The notes: a model not told the origin generated them from the sequence alone. A DNA stretch of 20,355 nt from an uncultured Mycoplasmatales bacterium (GCA_910578525.1 CAJTRF010000015.1:1-20355), one strand, 5' to 3'; positions 9,680 to 18,974 are shown, numbered from the stretch's first letter. Made by a program: numbers and translations.

Positions 9680-10702
9680 TTAATATATTAGTTTGATAGG
9701 GTTTTTACTATTAGAAGATTTAACAGTACCAATTTTTCAAGCTTTTTCTTTCATTAAAGATAAATCTTTAAGGATCTTGTTCACATCTTTGTTATTTACA
9801 CAAATGATGAAACCAATACCCATATTGAATGTATTGTACATATGAGTTTTATCAACACCACGTTTATTAGCTAATTTAAAAATTTCAGGTAACGGGTATG
9901 AATTAGTATCGATTACTAATTGTAGTTTAGAGTCTTTCTTTAACATTCTAGGTGCATTTTCAACAAAACCACCACCTGTAATGTGAGCCATACCTTTAAT
10001 TTCATATTTATCTAATAATTTAAGGATTGGTTTTACATAAATCTTTGTAGGAGCTAACAAAGTTTTTCAAATAGGCTTGTTATCAAATTTTTCATTCATG
10101 TTAGCAAACAATTTTCTCACTAATGAGAAACCATTAGAGTGAAAACCACTTGAAGCAATACCGATTAGTGCATCACCTGCTTTAATGTTTTTACCGTTAA
10201 TGATTTTTGTTTTATCAACTATACCTACAGAAAAACCTGCTAAATCATAATCACCTGCTTTATAAAACCCAGGCATTTCAGCAGTTTCCCCACCAATTAA
10301 TGCACAACCAGATTGTTTACAACCTTCTGCTACCCCTTTTACTAAATCAGCTGCAGTTTTAGCATTTAATTTACCACATGCAATGTAATCTAAGAAAAAT
10401 AAAGGTTTAGCACCATGACATAATACATCATTAACACACATTGCTACGCAGTCAATTCCAACTGTGTCATATTTTTTGTTATTACAAGCAATAGCAATTT
10501 TAGTACCAACACCATCAGTTCCAGAGACTAATATTGGTTCTTTATAACCTTTAGGAAGTTTTAACATTCCTGCAAAAGATCCTAAATCATTTACAACTAA
10601 ATTATTAAATGTACTTTTGCAGTATTGTTTATAAAGACTAACAGATTTGTAGCCTTCTTCAATGTTTACACCACTATCTTTATAAGTTAATTTCTTTTTC
10701 AT
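9680..10702 (-). CDS. purM: Phosphoribosylformylglycinamidine cyclo-ligase (AIR synthetase), 340 aa
   Basis: It closes the imidazole ring: FGAM + ATP to AIR + ADP + Pi, the fifth step of purine synthesis. The family pattern is complete: DSGVNIEEGY at 9-18, VSGTDGVGTK at 59-68, GIDCVAMCVNDVLCHGAKP at 82-100, and LIGGETAEMPGFY at 135-147. Trp212 and the C-terminal Trp are UGA; the stop is TAA 9682-9680, giving the usual length. The start is set by AAGGAGAG (10715-10708), which is read as the last codons of purF; only two bases separate the purF stop from this ATG. It needs FGAM from PurL/PurSQL, which is not in this window. Confidence 0.97.
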
Positions 10703-10704
10703 TT

Positions 10705-12129
10705 TTACTCTCCTTTTTCTTCTTTATTTACTGGATATTTACCAGTAAAACATCCATCACAATATTCATTTTTATTTAAACATGATTCATATAAGCCTTT
10801 AATACTTAAGAAACCTAAGTAATCACATTTAATTTTTTCTTTCATTTGTTCAATTGTGTAATTAGCTGCCATTAAATCTTTTGTATCAGGTGTATCAATT
10901 CCTAAGAAACACGGGAATTTGACCATTGGAGCAGCTGATAACATAAAGATTTTTTTAGCACCAGCTCTTTTAAGAGCTTGAACAAAATGTAATGAACTTG
11001 TCCCTCTAACAATTGAGTCATCCACAAGAACAATGTCTTTTCCCTTAACGTTGATTTCTAATGGATTAAGTTTAATAAAAACATCTCTTTCTCTTAATTC
11101 TTGTGTTGGTTTAATAAATGTACGAGCAATATATCTGTTTTTAATTAAACCAATACCATATGGAATACCAGACGCTTGTGCATAACCCATAGCTGCATAA
11201 TTACCAGATTCTGGAGCACCAATAATCATATCTGCTTTTAAAGGGTGTTCTAAATATAAAAGTTTACCTTGTTTGATTCTTGATAAATAACAATTGATTC
11301 CATCAATTGTAGAGTCAGGTCTTGCAAAGTAAACATATTCAAAAATACATGAATGCTTAGGTTCGTTTGCATAAATTGTTGATTTAATTTCTTTGTTTTG
11401 AATAGAAACTAATTCACCTTTATTTACATCTCTTAAGAATTTAGCGCCAGTTGAACTAAATGCACACGATTCAGATGATAGGATTGTAGATCCATCAGGT
11501 AATTGACCAATACATAATGGTCTAATACCATGTGGATCTCTTAAACCGATTAATTTATCTTTAGTAGATACAACTAAAGCATATGCACCTTTAATTTCCT
11601 TAGCAGTTTTAACAACTGCTTCTTCAATTGTTTCACAGTTATTTCAATTGTAAGCAATGATGTTAGCGATCACTTCTGAATCAACTGTAGAAACAAATTT
11701 ACATCCTAATTTTTCGTATTTAAATCTTAAGAAGTTTGCATTAACTAAGTTTCCATTATGAGCAGAAGCTAATTGTCCTTTTTTAGAATTAACTACAAAT
11801 GGTTGAGCACTTTCAACACCAGTGCTTCCTGCTGTTGAATATCTCACATGGCCAATAGCAATGTTAGGGTTGTTAAGTGATAATTCATTCAATGCATCTT
11901 TATTAAATACATCACCAACGCATCCTAAACCTTTTTTACATCCAATACCTAGTTTATTGCTTACAGCAATACCAGAAGATTCTTGCCCTCTGTGTTGCAA
12001 AGCAAATAAACCATAGTAAGTTAATAATGCGACGTTGTTTTTGTCAGATAAAGAATAAATACCAAAAACTCCACATTCATCATGGAATTTGTCATTATCA
12101 AAAATTAATTTAGATTGTATTAAAGACAT
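10705..12129 (-). CDS. purF: Amidophosphoribosyltransferase (glutamine PRPP amidotransferase), 474 aa
   Basis: First committed step of purine synthesis: PRPP + glutamine to phosphoribosylamine. The N-terminal Ntn glutaminase starts at Cys19 (DECGVFGIY) after an 18-residue propeptide that would be cleaved off, followed by LQHRGQESSGI. The C-terminal phosphoribosyltransferase has the PRPP loop VLVDDSIVRGTS (367-378). Cys261, Cys407, Cys457 and Cys460 match the four [4Fe-4S] ligands of the Bacillus subtilis type enzyme, so this is the cluster-bearing, propeptide form, oxygen-sensitive in that family. Trp162 is a UGA. The start ATG overlaps the purC stop by one base (TAATG), which suggests translational coupling. 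There is no separate ribosome-binding site. Confidence 0.97.
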
Positions 12130-12836
12130 TATTTGCTTATTCTTTTGAAAATTTCTTGGTAAGCTTCTTCAATTTTACCTAAGTCTCTTCTAAAACGATC
12201 CTTATCTAATTTTTCGTTAGTTGTAGCATCTCATAATCTACAAGTATCTGGAGAAATTTCATCAGCTAATAAGATGTTACCATCTTTATCTTTTCCAAAT
12301 TCAATTTTAAAATCAATTAAACGAATGTTTTGTTTCTTAAAGAAATCAATTAATAATTCATTGATTTTTTTTGTATATGAATAAATTCTATTTAATTCAT
12401 CAAATGTAGTAATACCAATTGCAACAGCGTGATAGTCATTGATTAATGGGTCACCTAATGAATCGTTTTTATATGAAATTTCTAATACAGGTGTTTTTAA
12501 AGGTGTTCCTTCTTCAATACCTAAACGTTTTGCCATACTACCAGCAGCTACGTTTCTTACAATTACTTCTAATGGAACGATTGTAACTTTTTTACACAAT
12601 TGGTTACGATCATCTATTTTTTTAACAAAGTGAGTTGGAATACCACATTTCATTAACATTTCAAAGATGATTGTAGTAATGGCATTGTTTAAAATACCTT
12701 TATTACCAATAGTACCTTTTTTAGCACCATTTCCTGCAGTTGCATCATCTTTGTATTCGATAATTACTTCATCAGCATTATCAGTAGCAAATATTTTCTT
12801 AGCTTTACCTTCGTATAACATTTCGTTTTTTGACAT
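12129..12836 (-). CDS. purC: SAICAR synthetase (phosphoribosylaminoimidazole-succinocarboxamide synthase), 235 aa
   Basis: It joins CAIR with aspartate using ATP to give SAICAR, whose cleavage by PurB releases fumarate. Motifs: MLYEGKAKKIF (6-16), signature IVPLEVIVRNVAAGS (86-100) and ADEISPDTCRLWD (about 192-204, with UGA-coded Trp202). Length is typical. It is the first gene of the leftward string purC-purF-purM-fumC. The Shine-Dalgarno AAGGA (12847-12843) is six bases from the ATG, and a promoter with a palindrome lies upstream. Typical Firmicute operons have purS, purQ and purL between purC and purF; they are absent here. Confidence 0.97.
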
Positions 12837-12952
12837 ATTATTTCCTTAGTAATTTAATATATTAAATTAACGCTAATATTATATGTATTAAAAGTTTATT
12901 TAAAAATAATAAATATTTTTTATATACTTTATTTAATATAAAGGAGAATAAT
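12837..12952. promoter_or_regulatory. Divergent promoter region between purC and ridA
   Basis: The leftward promoter has TATAAT at 12883-12878, and its start point should be near 12871. The rightward promoter has TATACT at 12923-12928. Neither has a convincing -35. For ridA the Shine-Dalgarno AAGGAG (12941-12946) lies six bases from ATG 12953. Both genes could be sensed or repressed together from this short region. Confidence 0.55.
12850..12869. promoter_or_regulatory. Perfect 20-bp palindrome just downstream of the purC start point
   Basis: Bases 12850-12869 read TAATTTAATA followed by its exact complement. The position, between the predicted transcription start and the Shine-Dalgarno of purC, is typical of a repressor operator, but in AT-rich DNA chance palindromes occur. 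As RNA it would form a ten-pair AU hairpin in the leader. Confidence 0.4.
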
Positions 12953-13330
12953 ATGAAAGTAATACACACAGATAAAGCACCTGCAGCAGTTGGACCTTAC
13001 GTTCAAGCAATCGAAGCAGGAAATTTTGTATATGTTTCAGGACAAATCCCATTTGTTCCAGAAACAATGACAAAAGTTAGTGAAGATATTTCTGCACAAA
13101 CAAAACAATCATTAGAAAATGTTAAGGCAGTATTAGAAGCTGCTGGATGCACATTAAACAATGTTGTTCGTTGCGGAATTTACATTAAAGACATGAATGA
13201 TTTTGCAAAAGTTAATGAAGTATATGGACAATACTTCACAACTCATAAACCAGCTAGAAGTTGCGTTGAAGTTGCTCGTTTGCCAAAAGATGTATTAGTT
13301 GAAATTGAAGCCATTGCTTACAAAGGATAA
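12953..13330 (+). CDS. ridA: RidA family enamine/imine deaminase, 125 aa
   Basis: It hydrolyses reactive 2-aminoacrylate-type enamines, formed by pyridoxal-phosphate dehydratases, to ketoacids. The whole sequence fits the YjgF/YER057c/UK114 family: APAAVGPYVQAI (9-20), YVSGQIPF (28-35), the NVKAVLEAAG helix, and PARSCVEVARLP with the substrate-binding Arg. Length is normal for this trimeric fold. It has a strong Shine-Dalgarno and no Trp codons. It is divergent from purC; in B. subtilis the homologue yabJ lies beside purR and is involved in purine regulation, so this neighbourhood may be meaningful, although no PurR is seen here. The permease follows two bases after its stop. Confidence 0.95.
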   Translation: MKVIHTDKAPAAVGPYVQAIEAGNFVYVSGQIPFVPETMTKVSEDISAQTKQSLENVKAVLEAAGCTLNNVVRCGIYIKDMNDFAKVNEVYGQYFTTHKPARSCVEVARLPKDVLVEIEAIAYKG

Positions 13331-13332
13331 AA

Positions 13333-14931
13333 ATGACTTTCAGTAAATCTAATAAACAAGTTAATACTGAACCTGGAGTTTCAAGAAAAACCGCTGCATC
13401 AATAGGATTATTTGGTGCAGTATCTATCATTATTGGTAGTACAGTAGGTGTTGGTATTTTCTTTAAAAATGGTAACATTTTTAGAAATAACAATGGTAAT
13501 CCATGAGGTGTTTTATTCTCATGGATTATCGCTTTTGTTGTTGCATTAGCAATTGCTTATTCATTTGGAGAAATTGTTACATGTAAAACTAAATCAGCAA
13601 ACTCTGGTTTAGCAGGATGATATGAAAGATTGATTGGATATCGTTCAGGTAGATTAGTAAAGATTTTACTACCTTTACTATACTATGGAATTTATATATT
13701 AGTAGATGCTATCTTCTTCTCTGAAGCAATTTTTAATTGTTTTTCAAAAGGTAAGGACATTGATTGTGGTAATAGCACAATGTGGTATATCATATTTGTT
13801 GCTTTGGCCGGCATATTTGTTTTTGCTACATTGAATTTATTTTGCTCAAAAGCATTACAAAAAACTTCTAATGTAACAACAATTTTAAAATTTATTCCAT
13901 TAGGGTTAGTAATTTTAACTGGTATTATTTTTGGATGTATTAACAAAGATCAAAACTTATTTATTAATGATAATATTTCAACAATAGATGGAAAAGATTA
14001 TTCTGGTCAATTTAGTTTCACTGGAATGTTAGATTCATTACCTGCAATTTTCTTTGCATTTGATTCATTTTTAATCATTGGTAATATTGCTGGAGAAATG
14101 AAAAATCCTAATAAGAACATTCCATTATCAATTGTTGTTTCCATGGTTGTTGCTGGTATTCTTTACTTGTTAGTAACAATTGGACAAATTTGTGTTGGTT
14201 GTGGTAGTGCTTATGCTGTATTTGATTTTGTGTTTGCTAATAATGCAACTGCAAAATCAGCATTTCACTATATCATTTCAATATTTATTTTCATTTCAAT
14301 TTTTGGTGTATTGAATTCAATGACTATGGGTGCTATTAGATCATTTGATTCAGCTGTTGAAGAAGAAATTATTGTTGGAAGCAAATGAATGAAAAAAGTT
14401 GCTAATGGTAAATTCTTGATGAAAGGATTTATATTATTAAGTTTTGTTACAGCATTCTATACAATTATTTTTGGTATTCCTTCAGGAGTAATGAATACAG
14501 ACCAGATTTTTGATGGTGTTTCTAATTTTATTGTATTAGCATTCTTTGGAATTTATGCTGTATTATCAGCTGCATCTATTTTTAATAGATACAATGGACA
14601 CGCACCTGAAGTTATTAAACAAAAAGGACAAATTCCTGCAGCTGTAATTGGTTCGTTTGGTTGCTTTTTTATCTTTGGATATGGCTTAATTTGACAATTC
14701 TGTGGTAACATTGTAATGAATGCGAATAAAGAATTTGACACATGAGGATTGTTTGTTCATATTGAAGATGGACACAAATTAACATATGCACAAGCTGCAA
14801 TATGATTCTGAACAATGTGTGGTATCATGATTGTTGTTCCATTCTTAAATGAATTAGGAATTAAAGCAACAGATAAAAATTACAATCAAGCGTTCTTCTG
14901 ACAAAAACAAAATAGAACAATTAATGCTTAA
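13333..14931 (+). CDS. APC-superfamily amino-acid permease, 532 aa
   Basis: A polytopic inner-membrane transporter with about a dozen hydrophobic helices, likely taking up an amino acid by cation symport or exchange. The first helix carries IIGSTVGVGIFFKNG (~36-50), matching the conserved unwound Gly-rich segment of APC transporters. Further APC features are the PAIFFAFDSFLIIGNIAGEMKNPNKNIP stretch (~236-263; helix 6 and following loop). The frame passes UGA-Trp codons such as 13504-13506 and 14386-14388 and ends at TAA 14929-14931. The start has AAAGGA (13322-13327), overlapping the end of ridA, so the two are one operon. The substrate cannot be read from sequence; amino acids feeding RidA-type chemistry (Ser, Thr) are only a guess. 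Confidence 0.9.
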
Positions 14932-14937
14932 TTAATT

Positions 14938-14965
14938 AAATCCTTGTTAACTCAAGGATTTTTTT
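14938..14965 (+). terminator. Rho-independent terminator after the permease
   Basis: A nine-pair stem (14938-14946 with 14953-14961, loop TTAACT) is followed by a run of T to 14965, seven bases after the permease stop. Confidence 0.88.
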
Positions 14966-14971
14966 ATTATT

Positions 14972-14983
14972 TATAATTAAATC
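14972..14983 (+). promoter_or_regulatory. Leaderless-type promoter of tsaC
   Basis: TATAAT at 14972-14977 is six bases before the ATG at 14984, so transcription should begin at or next to the start codon. No Shine-Dalgarno is present. The box directly follows the U tract of the preceding terminator. Confidence 0.55.
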
Positions 14984-15538
14984 ATGGAAAAATATAACGA
15001 GAGTGAATTAGATGCTATTGAATTTCATTTGAGAAATAATAAATCTGTGATTGTTGATACAGATACAGTTTATGGCATTGTTTCATTGTCAAGCAATTTA
15101 ATTTATAGTACTAAGAATCGTCCTCACTCTAAAAAATTAGTAGTTTTCATTAAAGATTTTATTAATGCAGGTATTTTTGAACCTAACGAAATTAAAGTAT
15201 TAAAAAAATACTGACCAGGGAAATTAACGGTAATAAAAAACAAAGTAGGATATAGAGTTCCTAATAGTAAATTTTTATTAGATTTACTTGATAGAGTTAT
15301 ATTTTTGTATTCATCTAGTGCTAATTTATCTGGTAGAAAACCTATAAAATCTTTTGAAGAAGCTCAGACCGAATTTAAAAAAGCACAAGACAAAGTAATT
15401 TTTGTTAAGAGCAACATAAGACACGCAGATACTGATATCCCTTCGACAATTATTAATTTAGATAAAAATAAGGTTGTTAGAAAAGGACAAATTGATGGCG
15501 AACAAATTTTGGTCGAGATCTCAAAATTAAAAAACTAA
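14984..15538 (+). CDS. tsaC: L-threonylcarbamoyladenylate synthase (Sua5/YrdC/TsaC), 184 aa
   Basis: It makes threonylcarbamoyl-AMP from threonine, bicarbonate and ATP, for the t6A37 modification of ANN-decoding tRNAs. Visible family motifs: VIVDTDTVYGIV (22-33), the substrate-binding NRPHSKKLVVF (45-55, family KxRPxxxPL), YWPGKLTVI (76-84, Trp77 is UGA) and SSSANLSGRKP (110-120). It is the short TsaC form without the C-terminal Sua5 domain, and shorter than most homologues between TVYG and KxRP. Its TAA stop (15536-15538) overlaps the stop of the oppositely oriented ygjP-type gene. Confidence 0.92.
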
Positions 15539-16248
15539 TGATCATCAACTAAATTAAGAATTTTTGATAATTCTTTGTTTTTAGGATTTCATTTATAAAC
15601 TTCATCCCAAAAAGTTTTTTGGTGATGTGGAAATTTAATGTGACATAGTTCATGAACTATAACAGAATCTATTACATCTTTTGAATAGGCGCCTAATTGA
15701 TAAGCATACAAAATTTCTTTTTTTGTATTTTTGCAACAACCTCACATTGTAACTAATCATCTAAATTTAATTTTGTACAAAGGCAGCCCCATTTTATTAG
15801 CTCATGTTTTTGTAGAATTTTTAATGTAATTTGTGATTGAAGCATCATAAATTGTTTTAACAATTTCAACTTTTTCTTTTTGATCAGATTCGTCTTTTAA
15901 ATTAATGTAAATATTTGAGCCTAAAATTTCAAACTTTTTTGGTAATCTTTTATTTGTTTTTTTTAACACATATTTTTTATCAAAAATATGAATAATGTTT
16001 TTTTCTAAGTTAATTAACGAACGTTCATTATGTTTTTGATATCATAAAATAACTTTTTTATAAGTAGTTGTTAATTCATGTTCTATTTCTTTATCAGTAA
16101 AATTTTTATTTGCATAAACTGATATTTCAGCCTGTCTATTAACCTTAACTTGAATATATCAAGATCTTGATTGGTAAAGACGGTACATAGTCATCTTACC
16201 ATCAAGATAAAAATATTTAACTTGGTATCCAATGTCTAATTTATCCAT
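15535..16248 (-). CDS. YgjP-type zinc metallohydrolase (DUF45, M48-like), 237 aa
   Basis: The frame from ATG 16248 to TAG 15537-15535 holds several UGA-Trp codons, so it is hidden under the standard code. The C-terminal half matches the YgjP-like metallopeptidase domain: a WG-C motif (WGCCKNTKKE), then DVIDSVIVHELCHIKF with HExxH at 199-203, then PHHQKTFWDEV with a further His at 208/209 as probable third metal ligand. In the family the domain ends close to such an FW motif, as here. The N-terminal part has weak similarity to anything known to me. Function is uncertain: E. coli YgjP is reported to be a UTP pyrophosphatase, while others are annotated as peptidases. Its start overlaps the dUTPase stop by one base (TAATG), which is notable if both act on uridine nucleotides. 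Confidence 0.85.
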
Positions 16249-16742
16249 TAATAATTATTTTCTTGTCTTTGAAAATTGATTTTATTTTTATTAATGTATG
16301 ATTCTAAAATTTCTGAAATATTAAATCCTAATTTGACACCAAGAATTAAATAATTTCTATATCAACTCATAATTTCAGGAATTGTATTTAGTCCTTTAAT
16401 AGAGCTAGATAAATCTAAAAAGATTTCTGTTAATTCTTCTTTATTTGCGGGTTGATAATGCTTATCGATTTCAACAAAATTTGGACATCCCTTTGCTAAG
16501 CAAAGAGATGTGATAAAATGAATACCATCTACATATTCTTCTAAAATAACATCTTTAGGTGATGATTGTTTATTAGACCAGTATTTAAAAAATCTAATTT
16601 CATTTGCTAATTCACAAGTTTCAACTAATAAAGCAAATTTTAGTTTTTCAAAAATTTGTGGATATGTAACATTGTGATTATTTTGAATGGTTTTATCCAA
16701 CGCAGCTTGCATTTCAAAAATTTTAGATAGATCGATTTTCAT
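16248..16742 (-). CDS. dut: Dimeric all-alpha dUTPase (dUTPase_2 family), 164 aa
   Basis: It should hydrolyse dUTP to dUMP and pyrophosphate, keeping uracil out of DNA and supplying dUMP. The sequence is all-alpha with the two acidic metal-binding motifs of the MazG-like/dimeric dUTPase group: ETCELANEIRFFKYW (41-55) and EEYVDGIHF (68-76). The -RFFKYW- following the first motif is characteristic of dimeric dUTPases rather than MazG. Trp127 is a UGA, and the protein continues 38 residues beyond it to TAA 16250-16248. A TATAAT six bases upstream suggests a leaderless transcript starting between pepF and this gene, though the genes are 15 bases apart and could also be co-transcribed. Confidence 0.88.
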
Positions 16743-16754
16743 ACTTAAATTATA
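16743..16754 (-). promoter_or_regulatory. Leaderless-type promoter of dut
   Basis: Read leftward the sequence is TATAATTTAAGT then ATG, with TATAAT at 16754-16749. The same 15 bases, TATAATTTAAGTATG, stand in front of orf109. No Shine-Dalgarno is present. Confidence 0.55.
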
Positions 16755-16757
16755 TTT

Positions 16758-18563
16758 TTATAATTTTGAAAATTTATTAATCATTTTATCAATAAATTTT
16801 TTCGATTCAATGTAAGGTTTATCACTATATAAATCAACGCCCAATATCTTGATTGTTTCAAGTGGTGATTTTGAACATCCACTTGATAGGAATTCAAAAT
16901 ATTTTTTTAACATAGTTTTATCTTTTGCATAAATTCTGCTTGCAACATAGATGGCAACAATTTGACCAATTGCATATTTATATACATAGAAATTACCAAC
17001 ATAAAAGTGTGAAATTCTAAATATAGTTGATAAACTATATGTGTAAGGAATAACAGATCTTAATTTTTTTTCTGATTGTTTAGTTAATCCTTCATATTTT
17101 TTAATCATTTGGATGTAAAGATCTCTTAATGATTCTTTTGTAAAAGGTTTAGATTCATTTACATATTGGTTTGCAACATATTCAAAGTTAGAAAAAATAA
17201 TTTGTCTTGTAGTGGTTGCAAAAAAGTTGTGAATTAATTCATCAAGAATCATTCTTTGCATTACTTTGTTATTTTCATATTTATCTACAAGATAAAGCGA
17301 TAACAATGTTTCGTTAACGATTGAAGCAATTTCTGCATAGAAAATAGCACAATCTGCATACACTTTTTGTTTTTTATTGAAATAAAGTGAATGCATTGAG
17401 TGGCCTAATTCATGAGCTATTGTACCAACAGATCTTAATGTCCCATCAAAGTTCATTGAGATGTAATATTTATCCAATCCTTTTGTACCACCAATTGAAT
17501 AAGCTCCTGTTTGTTTACCAGGTTTTGGTAATCAAGAAATTCAACGTTCATCAAAAGCCTTCTTAACATTAGAAATATATTCATCACCTAAAGGTGATAA
17601 AGATTCTAAAACCATTTCTTTTGTTTGTTCTATAGAAACTTTAACTTGTTTTTTACTTAGATCAACAGTTTTGTCTCATGGTTCTAATTTCTTTAGACCT
17701 AATTGTTTCTTTAATAATGCTTTAACTTTTTTTGCATATTTATCTTCTGATGGTTTAAATGTTTCAACCATTTTGTAAATATGAAGAATTAAATCTTCTT
17801 TAACTTCATCTGTATCAGCTGCAGCATCAATGTAATCTTTATATTTACGTAATTTTGCATAAGTATTTAAAGTTAAGTAGTTGTAGTATAAAGTTTGAGT
17901 CAAAGTAGATTCGAATTGATGATAAGCAGAATTAAAATTAATTCAGGTAGATTTTCTTAGTGCACGATCATTGCTTTTTAATAATTTTGAAACATCTGCT
18001 ACAGTTTTGATAGGAACATTCTTACCCTTTGAATTAACAGCATCTTTAAACTTAATATCATTATCAGTTAATGTAGAAAAAGCGGAATCTACCCCTCCAT
18101 TAGTAATAGAGACTTTTGATAATAATTTTTCTTCAACATCAGATAATAAATGTTTTTTGGTTTTAAAAATTAAATCAAAAGCTCTTTGATATTCTTTTAA
18201 TGATTTATCCGTTAAGTAGCTACGGATTAACTTTTCATTTTTTAAAACAACATTGTCATAGCTACTTAATTTAACCGAATATTCATTAGCTTTTATTTGC
18301 AATTTTTGAATGTAAGAAATTCATTTTGGATTAGACAAATCTTCTTGATAATTATTTGAAATGTAATTAGATAATCTGTTAGAAATAATTTCAGATTTTT
18401 CATTAGTTTTGATTCACTTTTTAAAATTATTTAATGATTTATAAAAATTGGGAAATTGTTGAACAATTTCTTCTTCTATCTTAATTCATTCATTAAATAA
18501 TTGATCAAGAGATTTACCTTTTAAAATGTCTTCTAAATCTCATGTATAGTTCTTATTGCTCAT
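16758..18563 (-). CDS. pepF: Oligoendopeptidase F, M3 zinc peptidase, 601 aa
   Basis: A cytosolic metallopeptidase that breaks short peptides, useful to a cell living on imported peptides. The length is the family norm. The zinc site is HELGHSMH (His384, Glu385, His388) with the third ligand Glu412 in FYAEIASIVNE. The C-terminal YxxSxxFRISHFYVGNFYVYKYAIG region matches the substrate-binding end of PepF. The N-terminal helical domain starts MSNKNYTWDLEDIL, as usual (Trp is UGA). The frame includes many UGA-Trp codons and appears as three separated pieces under the standard code. ATG 18563 is preceded by TATAAT (18577-18572) eight bases away, again a leaderless layout. Confidence 0.94.
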
Positions 18564-18624
18564 ACTTAAAAATTATATTTATATTAATATAACTATTTAA
18601 AAATGCTAAGTTTATAATTTAAGT
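18564..18624. promoter_or_regulatory. Divergent leaderless-type promoters of pepF and orf109
   Basis: The leftward TATAAT at 18577-18572 is eight bases from the pepF ATG; the rightward TATAAT at 18613-18618 is six bases from the orf109 ATG. Both continue into TTAAGTATG. No Shine-Dalgarno is visible for either gene. Confidence 0.55.
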
Positions 18625-18954
18625 ATGAAAATAAGAGATCTATTAAATAAGTTTCCAATGGGTATTGGAAAAGAAATGCCAAAATTTCCAAACGAAATTC
18701 AAAAACATATCACTAAATATAAAAAGCAAAAGAAGTCTTCTTTAAAAGCACTATATTTAAATATCAAATTACAACTTGATTCTAAAAAGTTGACGCTTGA
18801 TGATGAAACTATTAATTTATTAACTGCTTTAGAATTTCTAATTAGTGAGAAAGAAGCCAAATCTGATCGAATTAGAATTATTGGTATTGCTATTATTACC
18901 CCTATTGCTTCATTACTAATTACATTAGTATTTAATTTAATACTTAAAAAATAG
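18625..18954 (+). CDS. Small tail-anchored membrane protein of unknown function, 109 aa (orf109)
   Basis: I do not recognise it. Residues 1-83 are strongly basic and probably helical, with clusters KYKKQKKSSLK (31-41) and ESEKEAKSDR-like charges at the end. Residues 85-107 form one hydrophobic span (IIGIAIITPIASLLITLVFNLI), followed by two lysines, so the bulk should stay in the cytosol. It lies 20 bases ahead of ybaB-recR, and its own TATAAT-N6-ATG supports a real start. The basic soluble part next to a nucleoid protein gene could suggest contact of nucleic acid with membrane, but that is speculation. Confidence 0.7.
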   Translation: MKIRDLLNKFPMGIGKEMPKFPNEIQKHITKYKKQKKSSLKALYLNIKLQLDSKKLTLDDETINLLTALEFLISEKEAKSDRIRIIGIAIITPIASLLITLVFNLILKK

Positions 18955-18959
18955 ATAGT

Positions 18960-18974
18960 TATAATTTTAACAAT
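18960..18974 (+). promoter_or_regulatory. Promoter of ybaB-recR
   Basis: TATAAT at 18960-18965 is nine bases before the ybaB ATG, predicting a leader of only about three bases. It starts five bases after the orf109 stop. No Shine-Dalgarno is seen. Confidence 0.45.

Noticed and set aside
13254..13946. Minus-strand open frames opposite ridA and the permease.
   Set aside because: Shadows of conserved plus-strand genes, with no start signals and no recognisable product.
16248..16742. MazG-type NTP pyrophosphohydrolase.
   Set aside because: The RFFKYW after the first acidic motif and the EEYVDGIHF motif fit the dimeric dUTPase branch better; a substrate assay would be decisive.
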